A program made the position numbers and the translations under genes. A DNA stretch of 64,000 bases. Source: Ceratopteris richardii (lineage: Eukaryota; Streptophyta; Polypodiopsida; Polypodiales; Pteridaceae). The stretch is taken from the NCBI GenBank assembly GCA_020310875.1, contig CM035427.1:94882937-94946936 (forward strand), read 5' to 3'. Below, piece after piece: positions 33,480 through 46,700 of the stretch. The first letter of the stretch is position 1. The number at the start of each line of letters is the position of its first letter. The notes below the pieces were generated by a model. It was not told the DNA's origin, did no database searches, and saw nothing but the letters and a program-made list of their open reading frames with translations.

Positions 33480-34249
33480 TTTTTGAAAATCAAATCAGAG
33501 AAGATTTTGCCTTTGGCTGGCTTTTGACGAATTTTAGGAAATTTGGCATTAGACCTAGCTACTTGGCTATTGTTAGCTTCTTATTATTAGAAAAGCTTGT
33601 GTTACTTTTTTAATTTGAAATTCGTTTTTTGGTTTTTTTCTTCCCAAAAAGAGCACTTTTCTCTACTTTCCTTCTCGTTTTTATATAGAACTCATGAGGT
33701 TTTTGTTGTACAATCAAGGACTTCAAGACTCGATCAATTGTGGAGTTCTAGAAATGTTCTTCAACTTTGCTGCAATTATTGGCTTTGATCTTGGGCTAGA
33801 AAGAGGCCTTGTGAGGACAGTAAAGTCTTTTGTTTAGCTTTAATATTACTTTTTGTTGTCTATTCTCACTTTATAGTTAATGTATAAGGCTTGAAGAAAA
33901 CCCAAGTCCACACTAAGAAGCGAGATCCCTTCATGAGTCAGCCATTTGGATCTTCAAGGATTCCATATCCTCTTCATCATAATGTCGTGGAAGATTGTTA
34001 GAGGAACAAGTTTGAGTGCATGTGATAGCAAGGGACTTCATACTGTCTTTTTGGAGGAGCACTCTTCGGGTGTTTCAAATTTGTGGTGCCGTGATAGAAG
34101 TCAAAGATGTCCAGAAGCTTTGGCACAAGAGGCGTGAGCACATAGACTAGAAAGGCCTTTACATCTTTACTCCTTCACATAACTTGGTTGCCAAAGGCAC
34201 CAAGCTTGATTCTTTTAATGAATTTGTTGTGAAAAGCAGGTAAACTTCC

Positions 34250-34282
<33 letters not shown>

Positions 34283-36330
34283 CATTATTATTATCATTAT
34301 TTATTATTATTATTATGATGATGATGATGACGACGACGACGACTCCACTTTCAAATTACTACCAGTAGATTTAGTTTACTTCAATGTTTTCTCCATGCTT
34401 GCCACGTCGGGACTCTACATCCTATCACTTTATTTGATGGGTTATCCTAGGAAGTGTTGGTTTTATTTGCTTAGGGACAAAGGAGAAACACTTGTTGCTT
34501 TAAAAAAGGTTTTATTTTCTCATTAGACTTAGATAGGATAAAAAATGGAAAAATTTGAAATGCCCTCCTAGGATAATGGAATAGAGTACATTAATACTCA
34601 ATTTAGTGGTTTTTATGAACATATGGTTAAGAGGGGCTTATTGTCCCATAGAATTCGACTTCAAATGAATCGGCTGAGAGGATAATCCATATGTTTGTGA
34701 GAGCACCGTATGCGTGCTGACCAAAACCCCAAATGGATTGGTTTCGAGGGCCATATGTTGTTGTGAGAGGATAACTAATCTCCCTCGCAATTTTGCAGAG
34801 GGGTCACCAAAATTGTAGTCTGTATCTTTGATATGCTTTGTTACACAACATTGAAGGGTGGCATTCTTGAGGAGGTTTTGTATGGTGAGCTTAACTTGTG
34901 TATCTTTGATTTTGAGGGCTTTGTTCAACTTCAACACGAGCTCAAGAGCAAGCTTGATGCCATATCTATCAAGGTCACCTTAGGAGGATGAGACAAGATT
35001 TAGAGATGGCTTGCTCATTTCAAAAAAGTAGCTAGGAGGCAGGATGCCCTTCTTTATGAGGAAATTTGCTCAAATCATGTGCTTCCTTGACGAGACCAAA
35101 GAAATAGTCAAAATTTCAACATGGCCAGCCAACAATTGATCTAGAAAAGTGTCACAGGGACTTATCAGGTCTGTTTTTGTACTCAGCTTATCCTCTTGTT
35201 AGACCATGTTGGACAACCACCCTCTACTCTGAAGAGTGGTGAGAGCATCCTGATGACCAGATGGAAGCTTATTGTTGCCTCACAACCCAAGCAAGAGACA
35301 TTTCACTAGATCTGGAAGTGATTGAGACAATATAGACCATTGGATCAGGTCTACATGGCTCATGTGAACAACCATCTTATGCCCTTGAAGTTGGAGTGCA
35401 GCAAGAGCTTGCTGATAACCAGATTTGGGGGAGCATTCTGCTGCCAAGCAGCAGCAAGCAGGAAATATTCCACTAAATCTGAACCGACATGGCTCAGGGG
35501 ATCTACATGGCTCAGGGGACAAGTGTAAATACTTGACCCATCCTTTCAGTATGTGCTCCTCACATATGAAGGAGAGCCTCTTATTGTCAAGGAGCTCAAG
35601 GGTGTGCAAGCTTCGTGACTAGCAGAAGTAGTCTATGCAGAGGAGATAAAAGGCCTGACATGCAAACAACTCTTGCGACTTGGTAGAGCTGCATAACGGC
35701 AGGAAGACCAAGCCCAATAGAAGGTTCTTCAATGGCAGAACTTTAAATGGCAAGCCTGAGAACAAGAGGAGCTTGTTGCCAAAGGATATGCACAAATTTA
35801 GAGTGTTGACATGCAAGAGGTCTTTCTCATGTGTAGTCGAAATGCTTATTCAGGAGTATCTTTGTTCTCACAGCAAACATAACTACTCGCAATACTATCT
35901 TTGACCTGTACCTGTACCAAGTTGACATAAAGACAACCTTTGTACATGGTGACCAGAGGATGAGTTACACATGATGCAACCTGAGGGATTTGCTATTCTA
36001 GGAGAAAAGCATCTAGTTTGTGGACTCAAGAGGAGTCTAGAGGCCAAAACGAGTTTCTTGTCAATGATATAAAAGGGTTGACTTTTTCATGCTCTCATAG
36101 GGATTCATCAAGAGTCTTATCATTGCTTATACATGCGACACATGTAAAGACACATTCGTCAACCTGATTATTTAAGTTTTATATGTTGATGGCATGCTGA
36201 TTGTAGGCCCTGCAGGCTTAAACGAACTAGCTGAAATCTGTGTCTTTTTCATCGAGGATTTGGGTTCCAGAGGTTGATCTAATTTTAATTTTACATGTTC
36301 ATGACTCTAGGGGCCTTAAATGACCCTCTG
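33480..36330 (+). mobile_element. Very degenerate Ty1/copia remnant (+)
   Basis: Pieces in copia order. Near 34080-34250 is VVEIKDVQKLWHKR...KGL and KGTKLDS, a pre-integrase region. Near 34570-34690 is GIEYINTQFSGFYEHMVKRG, corresponding to integrase NGGEYxxxxFxxFCxxxGI. Near 35770-36290 are LVAKGYAQI, then a HGDL-like stretch, LHMMQPEGF-like sequence and YVDGMLIVGP in place of YVDDMLIVG, from reverse transcriptase. Stops and shifts occur every few dozen codons. No LTR found. Confidence 0.6.
34250..34341. repeat. (ATT)n microsatellite grading into GAT/GAC
   Basis: Pure ATT units interrupted by ATC, ending in GATGATGATGACGACGACG. It sits inside the copia remnant. Confidence 0.95.
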
Positions 36331-37780
36331 GAATCTGGCTTTTACATGAAAGGTTCAGGGACATGTATTAGAAGGAATAGGCTTTAGCAGCAGCTATACC
36401 TTTCCCAAAAAAACACAGAAAAGCTGCTGAACAGATATCACATTGTTGATGCCCATTGCTAAGCCATTGGCTGTCCTATTACAGCCAAACCAAAAAACAT
36501 TTCAGATTGACTTCTGAGCTGATAATGCAGAAGCAGAGATGAAATTTATTCTCTATGCTTGAGCTTGTAGTTCTTTTTGTATGTCATCATGCCAAAAACA
36601 GCCAGACATTACACATGCAATGAAGAATGGTGAACATATCCATGCCTATGCTGGGGAATAGTTTGGACGACGGGTCTCATTTTTGTCAGGGTGGAATTAT
36701 GACCTGACATAGCACATGTAATGGGAGTTGCGAGCATACTCATGGCTAGGCTGGCCACTCTCACAGTAACCAGTGGAAGTGGCTGATTGGGATTGACCTG
36801 GAATGAATTTTTTTGAGTGTTGAAGTTAATGGAAGCAATGTGTGTGTACACAAACAAACCCACATGTATGTAGATGGGTAAATGTATGTATGTGCATATG
36901 CATTCATGGATAGAAATGTATGTGTATGTTTCACACATGTATGTATGTGTGTGTGTATGTGTGTATACACACATGTATGTATGTATGCATATGTGTTTGT
37001 GTGTATACACATGTATTCAAAGTACCCAAAGTTTCAAAGATCTAGAAAGTTTGTTCATGTACTATTTATTTTGTACTAATATACAATGTTCCGCATATAC
37101 CTAGCACAACATAATGTAGAAAAAAAGGAAAAAAATTAGTTTAGTGGATGGTCAAAAGTGGAATTCAATGAACAACACATTTTTACTTATCACTTCTTAC
37201 ATGATGACTCGGAAGTAAGTAAACTTAATTTGAGATAAAAGAAAAAATTATTAGAAAGAGGAAAGCTTCATAGTGGAATAAAAAAATGTTGGTTCCAACT
37301 CAAACCATTCTCAAGAAATGACTGATCTGTCCTTTGAGAGCTGGTAATTGAAAGAACTCACCAAAGCTACCCAAATCTATGCTTTAAGCTCTAAGACGGT
37401 GCCTAGTAATGAGACGTGAGAGAGAGTTTTTGAAAAAGCTCGATATACAAAGATAGAGGTCACACACATACAAGGTTTGTTAATGTTCCTCACCTGAGAT
37501 AAGAGGCCTTAGGAGCAAGTTCTTTTAAAATTAGAGCTTTGGGTGCTTGGCTAGTGTGAATTGGCTCAAGTGTCTAGCAGCGATATAAATCAAGCAAAAT
37601 ACTTATCATCTCCTTAAGTAGGGGGGTAAAAATATGAGAGGTATGTTTTGTAAAAATATGAGAGGTATGTTTTGAAAGCTCTTAGATAGAGCTATCATGT
37701 GGAACAATAAAAAAGCAGAGGGACAATCCTTAGGGCCTTAATCCCTTATAACCTTTCAGTCAAAGGCTATGCAACCCCCA
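36331..37780. other. Unassigned DNA with a TG-rich microsatellite
   Basis: No coding signal. 36840-37020 is built of TGTATG, ACATGT and GTGTGTGT words on both strands. A 21-bp near-repeat (AAATATGAGAGGTATGTTTTG) occurs twice at about 37630-37675. Confidence 0.6.
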
Positions 37781-37789
37781 CCATTTCTA

Positions 37790-38640
37790 GGCATAAATGA
37801 AGTTGTGTGCACTTCGTAGGAGCAATTGGTGGAATTTGTGATGTGTTGGCCTTGATCAAAGTGATCAAGCCATCCTCAACTACATCTCTAATAAAATTTG
37901 ATTATGACATGCAAGAACAGGTGCGTTGTCAGGCAAACCAAACCTGTTGCATAAACATGTCAACCATGTAGCTTCCATATGAGCCTATGTGGCCTTCATA
38001 GAAGATAATGCAACTAGCCTTTGAAGTCTAGTGCATCATGAAACAACATTGTTTGCAAGTGTATATACATAGCCACTTGTGGATTTACCTATATCCACAT
38101 CACTTGCTAGATTTGAATCACAAAATCCTTTAAATTTCAACAGACCCTTCCCATTATAAAGGCACTTGTTTTTTGTCTTTGAGAATCTCAAAATGGACTT
38201 AATTGCATGATGCATCTCAATTTGCCTTCCATCTACGAGCTCTCAATTCCCACTATGTCAATTGTGTCAAGCCTAGTAGCAATCAAAACATGTAACTTGT
38301 GGTTCACTTATGTAGTTCGCTGCATCATCATTGTTTGGGCAATCTCCCTTGGAATGCTTCACTTGTGGTTGCAAGGGCACTCCAAGGGGCTTCACATAAG
38401 TTATGTTGAACTTGCTAAGTACTTTCTATGTACTTTGCTTGAGATAAGGGCAATATATACTGCCACCCATCTCTTTTTACTATCATTCCAAGAATTTGCT
38501 TAGCTTCTTCAATGTCTTTTATTGAGAATGCAACATGCAATTGCTGTTTTAGAGCATTGAATGTGTTTGTAGCAACATGGCATCTACATGAAGAACAAGA
38601 ATGATTGGGCCATCATTGGCATTCCTTTCCTGTACATATC
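37790..38640 (-). pseudogene. Degenerate copia RNase H and reverse-transcriptase tail (Cop3-like)
   Basis: The minus strand gives MHHAIKSILRFSKTKN, LKFKGFCDSNLASDVDIGKS, STSGYVYTLANNVVSWCTRL, then decayed equivalents of TEAxYxAATExxKEA and CHNQ. Close in pattern to Cop3 RNase H ([11 protein letters not shown]). Its matching integrase half lies at 42480-43870, so the two are one element split by the LTR array between them. Confidence 0.7.
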
Positions 38641-38689
38641 TACGTGACTTCTTTTAAACCCTTTTTTGAGTATATGTCATGAATGCATC

Positions 38690-41600
38690 AAATTTTTTTG
38701 GTTTCTAGGAGAGTAAACAATACATGAGAGAGATGAAAAGAGCCATGCTCTGGATATATTAATTACATTCCGAGTTGAAGTTCATGAAGTTACAAGATAG
38801 CATAGAGAATATACAAGAGAGATAAGTTGTCGATAACTCCACAATCTTTATAGCTTCACAATTTTCAAAGTTAACGATGATCTACTCGGAACAGATAAGG
38901 GTTCCAAGTAGTTGTGCACCTCGTAGATGATGAAGAAGACAAAGTTCCATCTCTCCAAGTTGAAGGGACCTCTTTCTCTAAGCTTAGCTCATGAATAGAG
39001 CAATCCAAGTGATGATAATATGTGCCCAAGTTTTAGTCTTTATATAGACTTGCTAAGATTTGTTTTTTAAACCTTAAAAAACTAAAAAATTGCATTATGT
39101 AAATCTCATAGAAATAAGTGATTTACTAGCCAATAATAGTGATTGAATAAAAAAATCTTCTTTTTATATGATTTTGACATGTGTCATTTTGCTTTTCACA
39201 TTAGAAAATGCTTTTCACATAATTTTTAAGTGATTTACTATTTCATACTAGCCATTGAAAATTAAAATCTTTTTATATGATTTTACACTTGTCATATTGC
39301 TTTTCACATTAAAACATAGTTTTCACATTAAAACATGCTTTTCACATAATTTTTGAAAACTAAGGTTTGGCTTTTTATCAATAGTTTGTTGCCCAACACC
39401 CAAATCTTATATATCGTAGATAGTTATTGAGGAAATTATCATGTTATCTTAGAAAAAAATTTGACCACCATTTTTTACTTGTGATTTTCACTTCTTTTGC
39501 CTTCTAGTTGCTAGTAGAGCTCCTTGGTGGAAAGTTGTTTACTTTTTCTAACAATACCCTCCTAGCTTGATACTAGGGGAATAGGCTAAATTAAAATATC
39601 TGTTATATGTTGAAGTTATTGCTATTAGTTAATGATTTACCTATTTAATTTTCACAGATCATGCTAAGTATCCACCAACACACACAAGGACCTTAGACAT
39701 GAAGAGCACTCCAATAACACACATCACAAGGAGAACTTACATATTCTCCACTCTTCTCAACCAAGTACTAGTTGTAAGGATGGAGGCAAATATACGATGC
39801 AAAAAAAAAAAAAGATACAATATAGACTCAAATATACTCCCAAAATTATCAAGGTTGGCCCATCCTTTTCATATGCTCTCATATACACCTATTATACAAA
39901 CACACACAAAAACAAGGTGTTGCAACTCCACCATAAGGTTTTGTATGTAGAGATAAGACCCCTCCTTGCTCACATAAGACTCCATAACCATCAAGATGTA
40001 GATGCTAGCTACCATATAAATGGTTGAGTGACTAGCCTCAATGAGCACTCGAAGATTGACTAGTAGTTTAAACATCCCTTCATAAATACATAAGAAAGCA
40101 ATGCTCTTCAAAACTTTTGTTGATTGTTTATTCCTACAAATCTATCCAATAATAAAACTCCAACAAATACAACATGTTTGTAGCTACTATAACAATTGCA
40201 ATTTGCCAACTTTTGGTATGACTCTTCTTGGAGCGAAACTCTTCAACTCTATATTCGACATCTTCATAAAGATTGATTATTTGCATATCATTGATGAATA
40301 TAAGGTTGAGCTTGATCTGCATCTATCATGAAGATTTAACTCTTCTACATCTATCATGAGCTGATCTGCATCCAAATTGAAGTATATGGAGTTACAAGAT
40401 AGCATAGTGAATATGCAAGAGATTCAAGCTGCCCATAACTCCACATCTTTATAGCTTCACAATCTTCAAAGTTCAAGATGATCTCCTCCAGATAGATAAG
40501 ATCCACGTTGTTTCATACCTTGTAGATGATGAACAAAACAAAGCCCCACCTCTCCAAGTTGAATGGTCTTCTTCTCTAAGCCTAGCTCATAAATAGAGCA
40601 CTCTGAAGTGATGATATTATGTGTCCAAAGTGTTAGTCTTTATATACAAATGCTAAGACTTGCTTTTTAAATCATAAAAGACTTTTGTAAATCTCGACAA
40701 AAGTTTTGACATGATGTATGAATTTTCTTTTACATATTTTTATTATTCTAAGTGGTTTATTGGCTAATAATAGTCATTGTGTCGTAAAATCTTATTTTTG
40801 TATGATTTCGACACATGACATATTGCTTTTCACATTATTTTTGAAATGAGGGTTTGGCTTTTGATCAATAATTGTTGCTGAACACTTGTGTTATATATCA
40901 ATAGAAGTATGCACCAACACATAGAAGGACCTTAGACATGAAGAGCACTCCCGTCACATATATCACAAGGAGAACTCCCACATCCCCCACTCTTCTCAAT
41001 CAAGTACTAATTAGAAGGATAGAGACAAATATATGACACCATATTAATGTAGGATATAGACTCAAACATACACCCAAGATTATTGAGGTAGGCCAATCCT
41101 TTTCAAATCAAGGTTATATGCTCTCATCTATGCCTATTATACACACATAGACAAATAAAAGAAAGTGTTGTAAGTCCACCATAAAGTTTTGAATGTAGAG
41201 AAAAAACTCCTCGCTCACATTAGTCTTCCTCCATAACCACCAAGATGTAGATGCCAACTACCATAGAGTGATAAACTTCAAAGACTAAAAGGTTGACTAG
41301 TAGTTTGAATATCACTTCACAAGTACAGAAGGAAGCGATGCTTCCAAAATTGTTTGTTCCAACAAATCCAACAAATATAAAATTCTAGCAAATATAGGTT
41401 GTATGTTGTAACTGTAATAGTTGCAATATTCCATGTTCTTTTGATGTGATCCCTCATAGTGTATAACTCTTCAATACTATATTGAACATCTTCATAAAGA
41501 TTGATCATTTGCATACCTTTGTTGAGTATATAGTGGAACTTAATATGCAATTGCCATAGGAATGTTATTGTTCTACACGTGGTCAAATTCTCAATGTACT

Positions 41601-42450
41601 CCCACTTCTCCTGCTTTGACACTAATTGTTGGTTTTTAGGCCCATAATAAATATACAAACAGAGAAAATAAAGACAAGATGGAGGATAGACAACACATGA
41701 GAGACATGGAAGGAGGATAACTCTAGATATATTCATTACAATCCATGATGAAGTACATGAAGTCACAAAATAGCATAGAGAGTATGCAAGATAACCGCCT
41801 ATCCATAACTTCAAAATCTCCAAAACTTGTCAATCTCCAAAGTTGAAGATGATCTTTTTCAAAATAAATAGGTTCCAAGCTATTGCACACCTTTTAGATG
41901 ATGAACAAGACAAAAATCCACCACTTCAAGTTGAAGGGCCTCCTTCTCCAAGCCTCACATGAAGAGTTCTCCAAAAAGTGTTGAAAATATGTGCACAAGA
42001 CATGTTCTTTTTGCATACCAACAAGTCAATGCCATTCAAGTCTCAAAATATTTTAAAAAAGCACTTTTGTAAAGCTCATCAGATTTTTTAATTGGGATTT
42101 AGAAAACCCCTAAAAATAGGACTATTTTCAAAATTTGAACTTGCCAAGTGTTAGTATATGATATATAGAGTTAACTCTATCTTTTGATATGATTTTGACA
42201 AGTGTATCTACTTCTTTTCACATTTAAACTAGTTTTCACACCAAAAATTGGAATTAGGTTAACTCTATCTTTTGATATGATTTTGACAAGTGTATCTACT
42301 TCTTTTCACATTTAAACTAGTTTTCACACCAAAAATTGGAATTAGGGTTTGACTTTTGATCTACCTGTATGTATCAAATAGCCAAGTTTTATATAGCAAT
42401 TGATAGTTCTTGAGGAGTACTATCACATTATGTATAAAATTTTTTTGACT
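38690..42450 (-). mobile_element. Tandem LTR-leader-LTR-leader-LTR array
   Basis: Three related blocks (about 38690-39650, 40370-40900, 41627-42450) share CACAAGATAGCATAG-type words and ATGATGAACAAGACAAA-like stretches. Two intervening blocks (39660-40370, 40905-41626) share CACAAGGAGAACT and AAGATGTAGATGC. A degenerate minus-strand PBS (plus TTTGACACTAATTG, near 41610) abuts the third block, which marks the blocks as LTRs and the intervening DNA as leader. No coding region is present, so the source was probably a non-autonomous element multiplied by unequal exchange. Confidence 0.6.
42171..42346. repeat. 88-bp perfect tandem duplication
   Basis: Two head-to-tail units starting TTAACTCTATCTTTTGATAT at 42171 and 42259, identical over nearly all of the unit. 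Inside the third LTR of the array. Confidence 0.92.
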
Positions 42451-42479
42451 ACCATTTCCTAGAAGTAGGGCCACCTTTG

Positions 42480-43870
42480 ATCATATTGAGGTAACCAAAT
42501 ATGATAGCTTGTTTTACCTTCATCTCTGGCCTTATGTACACAAATGCATCACAAACGAAATATGCATAGATGCTCATATGATACATGTTTGCCAAAACAA
42601 ACCTCTTTTGGAACATATAAAGGGATTGATAGCAAACATAAATTGCAATTTTTAGTGCTTCTCCCCAAAATAATGAAGTAGATCATTAGTGACAAAAAAC
42701 ATTTAACCTTTATATAAAGCATCCTATTTGTACTTTTCAACCACACCATTAGAAGAATGACAATCTATGCTAATTCACAAAGTTTTGAAAATCCAACACT
42801 TGTGAACTTACCCCCATTGTCCATGTGTAAGCATTTCAATTTTCTACATGTTTGGGTGGTCACAAATGAATAAAATCTCTTAAATGTAGCAAAGGCTTCA
42901 TCTTTCAATGTCAACAAAAATACCCAAAGCTACTTGGAAAAATCATCAACAAAGAAAATAAATAAAAACTTAATCCCACAGTGTCCACATGTAAAAATTT
43001 TAATTTTCTATATGTCTAGGTGGTAAAAAATGTATACCATCTCTTAAATATAGGCTACAACGAAGGCCGCATCTTTTGATTTCAATAAATATACCCAAAG
43101 CTACTTGGAAAAATCATAAATGAAGGAAATAAAATAAAGACTACCCTTCATGCGATGGGTAAGCATGTCACATTTATCAAAATGAACAAGATGAAGAAAA
43201 ATAGCTTTACGAGACACATCGAAGTAAAAAATAAACTTGTTTACTATGCTAATAATCATTACAAACATCAAGATTTATGTCATTAACATCAAGCTTGCCA
43301 ATAGAAGATAGCTTGTATGGGCCTTTTTGTCTCATATGGCCAAGCCTTTAATGCCATAGCTCCTCATGGGAGTTTATGTCAACTAATCAATAAATTTGAC
43401 CAAGAAGGCTTTTCTATGCAAATATAACAAAGTCCTCTTCTTTGTGCATTTTACAATTATCCTTGGCCCTTTTATGAGATTTCATAATCCTCTCTCAAAT
43501 AGAATTTTATATCCATGCACACCCATCTATGCAATTGATAAGATGCTCCTCGTGATGCTTGAAACATACCTCACATCATGGATGACTAGCTCATGAGTAC
43601 CATATTAAAAAAGGTGCATTTTGCCAATCTCTTCAATGGAACAAGCATGATGATTTCCAAGATATAAATTTCCATGATTTTTTTCATGAAAAGTGGCAAG
43701 ACACTCTTTAATATGAGTCATATGAAAAAATGCATCTAATCAACTATCTAGATCTAGGATAATGCATCATTCAGAATCAACATGGCATCAATCAAATCAC
43801 AGTTGGTGATTTGCATATCCTATACATGGTGGGTGGAAATAGTATCATGTACACTTGTATAATTAGCTCT
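42480..43870 (-). pseudogene. Degenerate copia integrase and pre-integrase (Cop3-like)
   Basis: The minus strand shows FATFKRFYSFVTTQTCRKLKC, then HMDNGGKFTSVGF (degraded DNGGEFTS), and further right the equivalents of Cop3 MSPKGL, KGTKKGTLYCL and VYLGNNHAC. About 120 bp of the core appears twice (around 42800-42960 and 42985-43130). It ends at about 43870 where the gypsy LTR begins. Confidence 0.68.
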
Positions 43871-43873
43871 CAT

Positions 43874-44362
43874 TGTTATCATATATGGAGTTATTGAAAT
43901 TATTGGATTTTATTTATTTTACTTGCCACATAATAATCACTTGTTACATGCTCAAATATATGACATTATCCATATTATGTTTTATAGATAAAGGAATTTA
44001 ATGTGATTTGTGTCTCAATTAGTAGCTTAAGGATCATGAATGTATAGACATCTCATAATTGTTCAAGTTCTATATATATTATATAATTTTTATAAAAAAA
44101 AATCTCTATATTTAATGAGTTTAATGTAAAAGGCTTATGATTTTTTTTTAAAACATATAGATACATTTTTTTATAGATTGATATATGAACTACTTTTTAT
44201 GATGATTTTTGTAAGACAATAATTATTTTTTGCTTTTTTGCTTTACTTATTAAAACTTTTATTTTTGGATAAATAAGGATCATCTATAAATACATATGCT
44301 TTAGGAAAAGTTTGACAAAGCATGTGGGGGAGATTATGTTTTCACATAAGTAAAAACTTGCA
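43874..44362 (+). repeat. 5' LTR of the gypsy element
   Basis: Starts TGTTATCATATATGGAG. The end is set at GCA, 4 bp before the PBS. Confidence 0.65.
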
Positions 44363-44366
44363 ATAA

Positions 44367-44378
44367 TGGTATTAGAGC
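44367..44378 (+). other. Primer-binding site of the gypsy element
   Basis: TGGTATTAGAGC, one change from the initiator tRNA-Met complement. Confidence 0.75.
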
Positions 44379-44963
44379 CTGCATATGCATGTCAGATGCA
44401 TTAATATTATCAGTACATTTGTGAGTCAATTTATAGATCCACAAAAAAAATAGGCCAATAGTTGGAGGAGTCTGCTTGACAACTTGCATATATACATTGG
44501 CTTTTCGAACACTCCCAATGCTCCTCCATTTAAGACTAAGGGAATCATCAAGGCATAGATATTATTATTACCTTGTCCATCCTTATTTATACTTCCTTTG
44601 CTTCTTAGCTTCATGGCTCTGAGGCTTTGTTGGTGCCCTTGGCTACACATGTGAGAAACTTCTTCAACCAACAGAGTGACAACTAAGAATTCCATGTACA
44701 AATAGTGGGGATTTTATTTCTCAATCTTTATTTAGACAATTATAGTTATATTTTTTTCCACCTCTTTATGAAGTTTAATCGTGATTTCAAGGAAATACAT
44801 ATAATGTTACATATCAAGTAAGGAATGCTAAAATTTGTATAGCTTCTTATAATGATGATCGAACATCTTTAACTCCTTTACAATCATATGATGTCATCTT
44901 AGGAATACCCTTTATTTATAATAGTAATCCATGCATTGACTATAATACACATACAATAATTTG
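44379..44963 (+). pseudogene. Gypsy leader and protease remnant
   Basis: Near 44820-44960 the plus strand gives SYDVILGIPFIYNSNPCIDY followed by NTHTIIWN, matching the gypsy protease end YDVILGMPWLxxxNPxIDW. The reading stops where Cop1-C begins. Nothing certain of gag is seen. Confidence 0.65.
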
Positions 44964-44968
44964 GAATG
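44964..44968. other. Target-site duplication, left of Cop1-C
   Basis: GAATG, repeated at 50030-50034. Confidence 0.92.
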
Positions 44969-45199
44969 TGTTGGAGTTAGATGTCTGCGGAAGCACGCGA
45001 ACAACACAAGGAAGAAGAAGGAGCTTGGAGCTCAACAGACAATATTGAATGTATTACCACTAGTATGTACAAAGATAAGTAGCTTGTTAAGGCAATAGCT
45101 GTATATACAAGCCGGGGGAAAAAAACCTCCTAAAGAGGGAAAAAAGTGCCCCGACAGTCCTAGTGTGTTCAGACACATCACTGCCTAAATATATCAATA
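44969..45199 (-). repeat. 3' LTR of Cop1-C
   Basis: 231 bp. On the plus strand it runs from TGTTGGAGTTAG to ATATATCAATA; the element-side TG end has become TA. Confidence 0.93.
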
Positions 45200-45273
45200 A
45201 ATCCCCTCTGGGAGTGATGCGGTGCACAACGAGCTGGCACTCATGTATAAGGAAGTTCCAAGCTATGTGGAAA

Positions 45274-45880
45274 TCACTCTACAAAAGGAAGTAAGCCCAA
45301 AGCTTTGCGGAAAGCTTCAAACTTCTCCCTAGGCAGAGCCTTCGTGAAAAGGTCTACAATGTTCTCATGTGTGGGCTCATATGCCAAGCTGATCTCCCCA
45401 ACTAAGAACCTCTCCCTAACATAATGATAATGCACCTCGATGTGCTTAGCGCGAGCATGGAACACAAGGCTCCTTGCAACTGCCAATGCACTCTGACTAT
45501 CAGTTAAGATGGTGGTGGTAGAAGACTAAGCAACACCCAAATCAACCATAAGGCGTATGAGCCACACACACTCAACAGTCGCTGTGAAAGCTGCCCTATA
45601 CTCAGCCTCACAATTGGAAGTGGCCACAGTAGGCTTCTTCTTGCTCAACCAAGATATACATGAGCAACCAAGCATGAAGCAAAAGCCACTAGTGGACGTC
45701 ATAGCAACCAGCCCAATCAAAGTGAGAAAAAGCATGCAAGTCTGGCGGTAGTGATCCCCCCTTGGGATAAAACAACCCAAATAGCCGAGTACCACTCAAG
45801 TAGCAAAAGATGCGCTTAACTGCCTGCCAATGCTTGACTCTTGGACAATGCATAAACCTGCTCATTTGTGAGACAACAAA
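45274..45880 (-). pseudogene. Cop1-C RNase H
   Basis: From the right: GYLGCFIPRGDHYRQT, FCFMLGCSCISWLSKKKPTV, CEAEYRAAFTATVECVWL with the expected Glu, a stop near 45526, then VARSLVFHARAKHIEVHYHY and the C-terminal FTKALPREKFEAFRKALGLL, ending beside the 3' LTR. The SDW motif is damaged by a shift near 45700. Confidence 0.9.
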
Positions 45881-46700
45881 CTAAATATCTGGCCAAGTAA
45901 TGCATAAGTAAATCAAGCATCCAACAGCCTGCTGATAGAGAACATCATCAAATGCATCTCTAGCATCATGAAGACGGAGTCGTAAACCTGTATCCATAGG
46001 AGTGGCAATATGTTTACAGACTTCAAGGCCAAAACGCTGCAATAATGTGTCAATATATTTCATTTGACACAAAGCCATTCCACCATCAACGTGCATAAAC
46101 TGAACGCCCAAATAATGATGCAAATGCCCCAAATCAGACATCTCAAATGAGGCATGTAAATCAGCCTTGAAATCAGCAATATGCTTCTCATGAGCACCAG
46201 TGAGCAGCATGTCATCAACATACATCACAATGATCAGAAGTACATCATTAGCATGCTTGACATATAAGGTGCTTTCGGTTGGACTGTTCTCAAAACCATG
46301 TGCAATCAAATAGGCATGTATCTTTTCATACCAAGCACGTGGTTCTTGCTTAAACCATATAATGCCTTCTTTAACCTGTACAATTGGTTTTCATGCCCTT
46401 TCTGCACAAAGCCACATGGCTAAAAAACATACACTTCTTCATGGAAGTCACCATTCAAAAATGTTGTTTTAATGTCCAACTGATGTACATTCCAACCATG
46501 ATGAGCTGCAAGTGCACAGATGCTATGAACAATATTCATTCGGCAAGGAGCAAAGGTTTCATCAAAATCAATGCCTCTTTCCTACGCAAAACCCTTTGCA
46601 ACAAGCCTAGACTTATACCTATCAAATGTACCATCAGGTTTATGCTTCAGCTTGTATACCCACTTAGTGCCAATGGCCTTCTTGCGAGGAGGCAAATCAC
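45881..46700 (-). pseudogene. Cop1-C reverse transcriptase
   Basis: Motifs in order from the right: GTKWVYKLKHKPDG, YAxERGIDFDETFAP, HQLDIKTTFLNGDFHEEVYV, a shift near 46380-46330, HAYLIAHGFENSPTES and IIVMYVDDMLLTG with the YVDD catalytic pair. The end is LRLRLHDARDAF and LIYLCITWPDI. The DDE-to-RT linker joins at about 46700. Confidence 0.9.

Noticed and set aside
36609-37012. Thr-His-Ile-rich open frames
   Set aside because: Arise from the TG/ACATGT microsatellite.
44426-44701. Minus-strand frame of about 90 codons in the gypsy leader (MEFLVVTLL...)
   Set aside because: No recognised motif, and it is antisense to the element; a CxxxGH-like piece is too short to call a zinc knuckle.
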